This document shows, piece by piece, positions 57,810 through 64,000 of a stretch of 64,000 bases of DNA. This DNA comes from Protula sp. h YS-2021 (lineage: Eukaryota; Annelida; Polychaeta; Sabellida; Serpulidae): contig OX457026.1 of the NCBI GenBank assembly GCA_949752745.1, forward strand, positions 25,885,116 through 25,949,115. The letters run 5' to 3'. Position numbers and translations under genes: made by a program. Within the stretch, counting starts at the first letter, position 1, and each line of letters begins with the position of its first letter. Below the pieces are notes generated by a model. The model did not search any database. It had not been told where the DNA came from and worked only from the letters and a program-made list of their open reading frames with translations.

Positions 57810-58991
57810 CCTCCCTCCCTCCCTCCCTCCGTCCCTCCCTCCGTCCCTCCCTCCTCCCTCCCTCCCTCCCTCCCTCCCTCCCTCCCTCCCTCCCTCCCTC
57901 CCCTCTCTCTCTCTCTCTCCCTCCCTCCCTCCCTCCCTCCCTCCCTCCCTCCCTCCCTCCCTCCCTCCCTCCCTCCCTCCCTCCCTCCCTCCCTCCCTCC
58001 CTCCCTCCCTCCCCTCTCTCTCTATCTCTCCCTCCCTCCCTCCCTCCCTCCCTCCCTCCCTCCCTCCCTCCCTCCCTCCCTCCCTCCCTCCCTCCCCTCT
58101 CTCTCTATCTCTCCCTCCCTCCCTCCCTCCCTCCCTCCCTCCCTCCCTCCCTCCCTCCCTCCCTCCCTCCCCTCTCTCTCTATCTCTCCCTCCCTCCCTC
58201 CCTCCCTCCCTCCCTCCCTCCCTCCCTCCCTCCCCTCTCTCTCTATCTCTCCCTCCCTCTCGATCGATCCATCGATCGATCTCGACGTGAAATTGCTGAC
58301 ATCACCTCTTGTTCCCAGCCCCCACCACCGCCTTCCTCCTTCTTTACGAACTTTGTATGAATGACCCATCTGGTTCTAGGCTACGCGATGTTCGGCGCGG
58401 GGCTGACCGTCGGCCTGTCTAACCTGTTCTGCGGCGTGGCCGTCGGCATCGTGGGCTCTGGCGCGGCCCTGGCCGATGCGCAAAACTCCACGCTCTTTGT
58501 AAAGATCCTCATCGTCGAGATTTTCGCCAGCGCCATTGGCTTGTTTGGTGTGATCGTCTCCATTCTGATGGTGAGTGGGCGCGGAAGGGTTTGCTTATTT
58601 CACTTATTTTTATTTTTCTCCACTTGTTTGATAATACAACTAAACTTGCCAGTGTTTTGAAGTGGTAACTGCAGCATAAATTAAATGGTAATGATGTTCA
58701 TTGTTTGTGACATTGGATTGGCAAATAAACCTGACAAAAAAATAAAGATAATTTAAAAAATGAAATTGAAATGCTGTGTCTGGTCATAAGTGCATAATAA
58801 TAGAGTGGAGAAAAGAGAGAAAGATGCTGTTGATTTTGGGAAATATCTAATATGGTATAATTGCCTTCTAGTGAAGTGCGGATTTAGGACAAATTAAGAA
58901 GCCTATGAATGTGTGTTGGTTTTGGAGCAGTTTGGTGTATGCGGTGATATTTTGCTTTCAGACTGCAAAGCTACACATGGGCAATAAATAA
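53735..58991 (+). CDS. ATP6V0B: V-type proton ATPase V0 subunit c'' (21-kDa proteolipid), complete, 7 exons
   Basis: The product is a proteolipid of the V0 proton-translocating ring that acidifies endosomes, lysosomes and Golgi. Joining 53735-53798, 56066-56114, 56659-56742, 56970-57117, 57441-57498, 58380-58570 and 58962-58991 gives 624 nt, an ATG start, a TAA stop and 207 residues, against about 205 in vertebrates. All introns are GT-AG and every phase fits. Family landmarks are easy to see: YRFDIGWFL near residue 32, [19 protein letters not shown] (80-98) with the expected essential membrane glutamate E97, then [12 protein letters not shown] (142-153) and [20 protein letters not shown] (164-183) with a second membrane glutamate, E181. 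Four hydrophobic helices are evident plus a short hydrophobic N-terminus. The C-terminus ends MGNK. Intron 1 is 2.3 kb, and intron 5 is mostly a pyrimidine microsatellite. The gene looks intact and functional. The family call is certain; the exact 5' end of the mRNA is not visible. Confidence 0.97.
54096..54427. mobile_element. MITE of the AGCCAAATCACACTTTG family in ATP6V0B intron 1
   Basis: The left end GAGCCAAATCACACTTTGGG mirrors the right end CTCAGGGTGTGATTAGGCTT. It is diverged compared with its relative at 59142. Confidence 0.8.
55158..55450. mobile_element. Pearl/HINE-like element, inverted orientation
   Basis: GCCGCCGCGTAGCGCGAG and GTCCGTCCGTCCATCTGTCC are followed by two copies of a 171-bp repeat (TCTCCGTAACCACTGAAGCG near 55228, TCTCCGTAACCATTGAAGAG near 55399). 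The layout mirrors the element at 29580. Confidence 0.55.
56066..56114 (+). CDS. ATP6V0B: ATP6V0B exon 2
   Basis: Short 49-nt exon between a CTTGCAG acceptor and a GTAAGT donor. It encodes [16 protein letters not shown] and the first two bases of a conserved tryptophan codon (residues 22-38). The RFD(V/I)xW motif is typical of subunit c''. Confidence 0.95.
56659..56742 (+). CDS. ATP6V0B: ATP6V0B exon 3
   Basis: The exon encodes residues 39-65 ([19 protein letters not shown]... AA) and two bases of W66. This is the glycine-rich first conserved helix of the proteolipid fold. Acceptor TTGGCAG, donor GTAAGA, phase 2 at both ends. Confidence 0.95.
56970..57117 (+). CDS. ATP6V0B: ATP6V0B exon 4 (essential glutamate)
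   Basis: The exon encodes residues 66-115: the cytosolic loop [10 protein letters not shown], then the helix [21 protein letters not shown]97 in it aligns with the proton-carrying glutamate known for this family. Acceptor TGTTTCAG, donor GTGGGT, ends in phase 0. Confidence 0.97.
57441..57498 (+). CDS. ATP6V0B: ATP6V0B exon 5
   Basis: The exon encodes residues 116-134 ([19 protein letters not shown]), the lumenal loop between helices, which is the least conserved part of the protein. Acceptor CGTTGCAG, donor GTGGGT, ends in phase 1. The next intron is dominated by a CT/CCCT repeat. Confidence 0.93.
57700..58262. repeat. Long CT / CCCT pyrimidine microsatellite in ATP6V0B intron 5
   Basis: About 560 bp that is almost purely C and T on the plus strand. 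It starts with (CT)n and then alternates (CCCT)n blocks with short CTCTCTCTATCT interruptions that recur at 58012-58028, 58096-58112, 58172-58188 and 58234-58250. Long open frames across it (SLPP repeats, or EGGR on the other strand) are artefacts of the repeat. Confidence 0.98.
58380..58570 (+). CDS. ATP6V0B: ATP6V0B exon 6 (C-terminal helices)
   Basis: The exon encodes residues 135-198: [37 protein letters not shown] and [20 protein letters not shown]. These are the two C-terminal membrane helices; E181 lies in the last one. The exon is clearly GC-richer than the flanking introns. Acceptor GGTTCTAG, donor GTGAGT, ends in phase 0. Confidence 0.97.
58962..58991 (+). CDS. ATP6V0B: ATP6V0B terminal coding exon
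   Basis: Nine codons (TAKLHMGNK) and TAA after a TTGCTTTCAG acceptor. The position and the KxxMG ending match the short C-terminal tail of animal c'' subunits. The exon continues into the 3'UTR. Confidence 0.92.
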   Translation, partial: TAKLHMGNK

Positions 58992-59141
58992 CAGCAGCTT
59001 GTGTGAAGCCTTACAGACGGGCAGCTGTCCGGAAACATGCTGTGAGCTAGATGACAGTTAGAATTAGGCAGAAAAACAATAATACATGTCGTGTTCCTCA
59101 CTATAGTGTTTGTGGTTAGAAAATACGGATTCTGAATTTAA

Positions 59142-59505
59142 ATAAGCCAAATCACACTTTGGGCGTTCCCACTAAAAATGCGCAAAAATTCTGAGTTTCG
59201 AATAAAATAACCGGGTAAAAAATGAAAGAAATTATAGAGAGATTTGGCTAAAATGTCAAATTTCTCTTGCACCAGAATTCAGTCGAGTTTTTAACAACCC
59301 GTATGCTATTTTAAAAATGTATTAAAGGCTTTAACAAATAGTTTCAAATTTCAATTTCTTCTATGTTCCAAGTATAAGGTGTTTTTGCGATATTTCGTCT
59401 GTATTTTTCTATCATTTCTTTCAATTTTTACCAGGTTCCCTCGCAGTCGAAATTTAAAATTCTTGCGCATTTTATTCGAAACACCCAAAGTGTGATTTGG
59501 CTTAT
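59142..59505. mobile_element. MITE of the same family downstream of the ATP6V0B stop codon
   Basis: ATAAGCCAAATCACACTTTG at the left end and CAAAGTGTGATTTGGCTTAT at the right end are perfect 20-bp inverted termini. The inverted similarity continues about 45 bp inwards (AATGCGCAAAAATTC / AATTCTTGCGCATT). Confidence 0.9.
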
Positions 59506-59704
59506 AAGAATAACAAAATCAAAGCGAGAGCGCCAGTGAGTGCAAACAGTAGTTAGTATGCTGGTGGTTGGCGGGTCAGGTGTATATTGTTCCCCCTTCT
59601 AAGTGGTTATCATTCCAAAGAGTATTCAGTCATTTGTTAGAATAACAGTAAGTACTGCAGGAGGCCGATTGGGCTGTGGAGTTGTGCTTGTGTGTGGGTG
59701 TGGA

Positions 59705-59721
59705 GGGGGGGGGGGGGGGGG
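59705..59721. repeat. Poly(G) tract
   Basis: 17 consecutive G, one of many long G or C runs in the window. Confidence 0.97.
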
Positions 59722-60198
59722 AGAGGGGTGATAAGTGACTGTTATAAAAAATATAGAAGCTGAAGGTAATAACTGTAAAAAAAAATACAATTTTTAAAAG
59801 TACTTTAGGAAGTGGCTAAGTGAAAAAAGTTTATCATTTTTACTTCGTAACTTCGATGCGTGCGAATAAAAACTGACATAACCAGGAGTGTGTGGGGTGG
59901 ACGCGATACCTGAAGTTTTGGGTGGTAGGGCGTACTGCTAATCTTCATTAACAATAGATGATATTGTAGCCACTGTGCATTCTTTCACTGCTAAACTGGG
60001 TGTTTGAAATATTTAAAGGGTGGAACGTAATGCCCCCTCTGATATTCATTCTTCTAGCTTCCCAGTTTGGTAACAAAAATATGGGGTGGATTAGCGCTGT
60101 CTTTGGTTCCGTTCACTGGGGAACTGCAAAATATATGAAGCACAATCACTGGACGCAAAAGGCAATATGTAATTACTTAAAAAAATGAAAGGTTTATA

Positions 60199-60483
60199 GA
60201 CAAGTCGTACCCAAGACAGGTCGTACTCAAATTGGACAGGTCGTACCCAAGTCGGACCCACGAAAACAATTTATAGGATTTATCCCAATATATATATCTG
60301 AAAATAAACTGAGCAAATATGTAAATAAGTTAATAAACATATAAAGTTAATTACATAAGGCATACTATCATTCTACAGTTTGTTACAAATTAGAAGTAGA
60401 AATTACTGACAAATTTTGTACACACGTGGGTACGACTTGTCCACAAAATTTTGGGTACGACCTGTCTTGGGTACTACTTGTCC
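60199..60483. mobile_element. Foldback element built from GACAAGTCGTACCCAA repeats
   Basis: The left arm has GACAAGTCGTACCCAAGACA and two more copies of ACAGGTCGTACYCAA. The right arm has GGGTACGACTTGTCC, GGGTACGACCTGTCTTGGG and TACTACTTGTCC. The arms are inverted around an AT-rich core of about 150 bp. Confidence 0.85.
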
Positions 60484-61497
60484 AGTCCCCAATTGAAAGA
60501 ACGAGTACAAAGATGTGTCTGGGTTGACTGATTATTTGATATTAACTTAATGTCAAGTGGCTGAAAATTCGAAACGATTTGACCAGTGGAGTGAAGTCAG
60601 GCGGTTGTTAAGCGTTCTTGTTCCTTTACCTTTTAAATGGGAGGTGGGGGGTGGGTGAGGAGGGCAGGGGGGTAAGCCAGCATGGAGAAGCAGCGTGGCG
60701 GTTCTAGTCACTTAGCTTGTTGCCGTTAGTGGAGCGTTGTCAAGTGTGTTTGTTCATGGGACGCTTATTCGAGCTTTTTTTCGCGTCCCCGTATGAACGC
60801 TATCCCTAAAGGTGGTAGTAAGGGGTGGGGTGTTTGGAGGAGTGGGGGAACGGACCGGGGTTGGGAGGGGGGGGCTGGTGGCGCGATGCAGGTGTTAAGG
60901 TCTGAATACATGAGATTTGAGGTTGTGAGGGAAAGGCAGATCGTGACCTGCGATTGTGGATGTCCAGCTAGGATGGAGGGGGGGGGGGGATGTTCATGAA
61001 CTCCCAACTAAGAAGCGTTTGGAAGAATACTTTGTAAGGTGTGAAGCATGACCTGTAAATGGCTTGGATAATCCAGAGAGGCATAATAACACATTGTCGT
61101 TTAATTTTTCAAAGTTAGCCCAAATATCATGTTTGCTGTTCTTTGAACATTCGTTCCTGTTGCCATGAAGACTTCGTTAAAAGACCAGTTTTAGAACTCA
61201 TTGATGTCTTCGACTCTGTCACACCTTTTACTTAGAAATGGAAGCTTCTGAGTAATCCCTTGTTCTGTTGCAGCAGTCAGATGTTGACATATGAGTGGGT
61301 AAAGGGAGGGGGGGGGGATGTTGGGACAGGGTCTTGTGGTCTAGATAATTTCTAGAAATTAAGGCAAACCTGTATGTAGGCCACTTACCAGGGTTTGGAT
61401 TAGTGCACATTTATGGTTTTAAAAAAATAAAGAATTAAGGAGTTGTTTGTGACGTAGTAATGTTGTAAATAGAACGCATGTTGGATAGACTTGTCAG

Positions 61498-61503
61498 AAT
61501 AAA
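61498..61503 (+). terminator. Poly(A) signal AATAAA, probable 3' end of ATP6V0B
   Basis: AATAAA followed within 25 bp by an AT/TG-rich stretch. It faces a minus-strand AATAAA at 61528-61533, so the two transcripts probably end against each other here. Confidence 0.45.
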
Positions 61504-61508
61504 AGTGA

Positions 61509-62525
61509 ACAAATATTTCTATGGTGTTTTATTTGAAAGTCATTTACAAAGCACCCACATGTATTTATATATAGACATAAAGCATCTACCCCTAATTGCC
61601 AAATATTGAAGACCCCAGCCACTGACGGTTACAAAATGTTATCCCCGAATGACAGAACGAGACATTCCACTCACTTTTAATATCTGAGGCCAGTCGGGGT
61701 TGAAAATTAAAAAAAAAAAACATGAGAATTAAACGCCGGCGATCGGGATGGGCGTCTGTTGGTCCTGATACGCTACTCCTATTCAAGTTTCAGAAAAATC
61801 AATCAATCAATGTTTGCCTTAAAAATGTTTTTCTTGAAGCTAAGGATGAGCTGAACTGGTTATCTACCTGATTTTGCATCTATTACAACACTACATAAAC
61901 ACAGTGTTATTGTAACTATGGACGAATTCTCAGTCATTAACAATACTATAACTGACCTATAATTATTGTTTAAAACTACCAGACTGAGAAATGGTGTTTG
62001 AAAAAAAAATAAGCGGTCTTTTTCTTAACACATGGACCACTTTCTGTAAGAAACCGTTACATAAAGTACATCTCCAACATTCAACATGCTTGACAAACGA
62101 AGAAAAAAGTGACAAGTACATAACTACTGAACTTTTTTCTTTCGCCCCTGAATGCGGAGTGCGTTAACAAGCAAAAATTATTCTGTACACAAGGAACATT
62201 GCCAAACTAAGTCTTACATATTCCGTTCGTATAATCTTAGGAATTTTAAGCAACGGGATTCTCAAATAGAAAAAAATATGTCTTTAAAGAAATACACAAA
62301 ATAGTGTGCCACTACAACTAGTATTTTATATATATGATGTTGGTTTATTTGAGTATTGAAATATCCAGTACTGACTGTGGCACACAGAAAAAAAGAATAC
62401 TTTGTCATTTAGTACCAGTCACCTAGCACTACCATTACGACAGGTAATTGTATCTCCAGTTTAACCTGTTACAATGACTAGATGACACATTGCGGTTTTG
62501 GATTGGTTAACCAACAGTCACGTGA
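61509..62525 (-). other. Probable 3'UTR of the minus-strand proline-rich-tail gene
   Basis: AT-rich sequence between the TAA stop at 62526 and the minus-strand poly(A) signal. I see no exon or structured repeat in it. The designation is inferred from position. Confidence 0.45.
61528..61533 (-). terminator. Minus-strand poly(A) signal AATAAA, probable end of the downstream gene
   Basis: Forward TTTATT reads AATAAA on the minus strand. It lies about 1 kb downstream of the minus-strand stop codon at 62526, a plausible 3'UTR length. Cleavage would fall near 61500-61518. Confidence 0.45.
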
Positions 62526-62879
62526 TTACATATGCCCTCCATTGATTGGCTGACGGTGGCGATCGTTATAATCACGATATGTACTTCGGTAAGGCTCCAC
62601 AGCGCGGTGTAGATCTCTCTGGAAGGTATTGTGATAATTACTAACGGGCCGGGGCTTTGAGCTCCTATCCGGGGTGCGGGGTGGGAGGGGAGGCGTGCGT
62701 GTGTAAGCCGCCGGTGCCCCGTCCACGTGATCTGTGTTACTCTCCATGTTGGAGCCATGCACATGCGGCCGGGGAATTAGTAACCCGTTACTGTAGAAAT
62801 CAGGCTGATTGTGAAAAGCGTGATTAAGATAACCAGGATAACCACCGTAACTCAAAGGATATTCGTGCTCCAACCGCTC
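62526..62879 (-). CDS. Last coding exon of an unidentified protein with a proline-rich C-terminal tail
   Basis: The exon opens after a polypyrimidine CTTTTAG acceptor (minus strand), starts in phase 0 with ERLEHEYPLSYGGYPG and runs 117 codons to TAA. Composition is biased to Pro, Arg, His, Tyr and Asn and looks disordered. It contains TPPLPPRTPDRSSKP, in which PPLPPR fits the class II SH3-ligand pattern PxxPxR, and several tyrosines. No catalytic or folded domain is visible. It is clearly GC-richer than its surroundings, as a coding exon should be. The rest of the gene must lie beyond 64000. It could be the cytoplasmic tail of a membrane receptor or an adaptor; I cannot name the family. Confidence 0.75.
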   Translation of the reverse strand, partial: ERLEHEYPLSYGGYPGYLNHAFHNQPDFYSNGLLIPRPHVHGSNMESNTDHVDGAPAAYTRTPPLPPRTPDRSSKPRPVSNYHNTFQRDLHRAVEPYRSTYRDYNDRHRQPINGGHM

Positions 62880-64000
62880 CTAAAAGAAATAGAACAAGAC
62901 ACCATAAACAAAAACACCATAGTTTTCAATCTGCTCCAACAAATAGCTGATAATAAGGTCCGTAGAAAGTTAACTAGAAACAGAATACAGCTTTTATACA
63001 TTTACAAGTTGATTGTGTAATTCGCTATGTGCGAGGGTGTACGTTTAAAAGAAGAATGAGACGACAGTGCCGCAATGAACCCTTTTGATATTACGGTGCA
63101 CCGTTCTCAAATGAGTTCCACCAGATGGTATTTATTTCAGCTCTATTTCATATCTCACAGTGCAATTTTCAGAGCAACTTATAAGAGAACAACTCTGAAA
63201 TGCAATAATTTCAACCATAGAAATATTTTAATAAAAAAAGGATCTTCTGATTATGTGAAACCCGGAACAAAATATGTATGAAGCACTTTAGGGAATTTTA
63301 AAATTACAACCAAATTCCAGATGCATAAAAGTGTACAAATATTAAAACTGCAAGTCTACACTATCCAGATGCAAAACGTACACACAAAGAAAACCAACTA
63401 AATTCCGCAACAAAATAAAATAAATAAAAAGAATAAAAATAAGAAACAGAAAAGGGAAAATTTGAACCTGGGCTTCAGACATGCAAGTTTTTTTATACCA
63501 GAGAAACCGAAACACCAAACGTTAAAAGCTGCAGAAATACACCTAACTTTTGCGTTTTATGACAAATTTAGCCAGTTTTCCAGAAAAAAACATATAGTTG
63601 TTTTCTAGAACTCTTATAAAGAAAAAACTCCTTATTTCAATGCTCTAGCGAGAACGCTTCAATTGCATGGATCCCAGAAATATTTATATAGAAACCAATT
63701 CAACAGCTCTCTTTTACCCCCGAAATAATTCGAAAGAAGCAAAATCTATTACTTTGAGCATACTTTGGTGCACCTTTATGAACTGATTCACGATATCGCC
63801 TTATTTTTGAAGTTTATTTTATTTTATTCTTTCATTTGTGCAACATTCAGACATAGTTCAGTGGATCTCAGTTAACGAATTTTTTATGAAGTATAATTAA
63901 CACTTGACAAGCCTTTGGCTTGCAAGGGTTATATGAATTTGTGCGAGCAAAATTCTTCCTTTTTTTCTTGACAGTTTTTCGGATTTTTTTGTGTCTTCTT
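62880..64000 (-). other. Intron upstream of the last exon (minus strand)
   Basis: AT-rich sequence with no exon I can support. A weak tRNA-like segment near 63450-63500 (GGTTCAAAT on the minus strand) could be a decayed SINE. Confidence 0.5.

Larger units (their letters stand above)
58992..61503 (+). other. Probable ATP6V0B 3'UTR
   Basis: There is no convincing coding sequence between the stop codon and the AATAAA at 61498. The stretch holds a MITE (59142-59505), a poly(G) tract (59705-59721), a foldback element (60199-60483) and G-rich sequence near 60830-60990. The assignment as UTR rests on the position of the poly(A) signal. An earlier site, such as AATAAA near 61427, is possible. Confidence 0.45.

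Noticed and set aside
57625..58369. Long frames coding SLPPSLPPS or EGGREGG
   Set aside because: They are translations of the CT/CCCT microsatellite inside an ATP6V0B intron.
63440..63560. tRNA-like segment on the minus strand (CCCAGGTTCAAATT)
   Set aside because: Only the T-arm is recognisable, too little to call a SINE or a tRNA gene.
1..64000. CRISPR arrays, bacterial operons, intact tRNA or rRNA genes
   Set aside because: None seen. The tandem repeats here are head-to-tail minisatellites without unique spacers.

Overview
This window is animal nuclear DNA, most likely from a mollusc. Genes are split by GT-AG introns, there are no bacterial-style gene clusters, and the sequence is AT-rich. 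It is crowded with microsatellites, minisatellites, foldback elements, MITEs and tandem-repeat/tetranucleotide elements that resemble the 'pearl'/HINE elements of bivalves and gastropods. The mollusc placement is an inference; the metazoan placement is firm.

Layout. (1) 8968-41318, minus strand: eleven exons of one endocytic-adaptor gene, found by joining phase-compatible exons. They encode two EH domains (the first split over three exons), a lysine/arginine-rich coiled coil, an acidic DPF/DxF-bearing segment and a second coiled coil. Both ends are missing: I find no start exon upstream of 41318 and no stop downstream of 8968. (2) 18385-19659, plus strand: a GT8 glycosyltransferase of the glucoside xylosyltransferase (GXYLT) type. 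Its coding region has no intron, and it sits antisense inside an intron of the EH gene. (3) 41319-53734: no recognisable gene. It holds a foldback element, an almost perfect 2.5-kb tandem duplication, nested MITEs and a heat-shock-like promoter cassette. (4) 53735-58991, plus strand: a complete seven-exon gene for the V-ATPase V0 subunit c'' (ATP6V0B), with two abutting E-boxes about 190 bp upstream. Its probable 3'UTR runs to about 61.5 kb and contains a MITE and a foldback. (5) 62526-62879, minus strand: the last coding exon of an unidentified protein with a proline-rich tail. Its polyadenylation signal faces that of ATP6V0B across about 25 bp.

Two of the genes belong to related pathways by family knowledge. 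The EH adaptor should act in clathrin endocytosis, and V-ATPase acidifies the endosomes and lysosomes that receive the cargo. The GXYLT-like enzyme would act in the ER/Golgi on O-glucosylated EGF repeats such as those of Notch. I saw no sign that the genes are co-regulated.

Most remaining sequence is intron or intergenic. The most notable signals there are repeats lying at splice sites of the EH gene (a 39-bp in-frame array carrying donor-like sites, duplicated acceptor copies, and an array of TTCTAGAA palindromes) and a MITE copy carrying an HSE-plus-TATA cassette.
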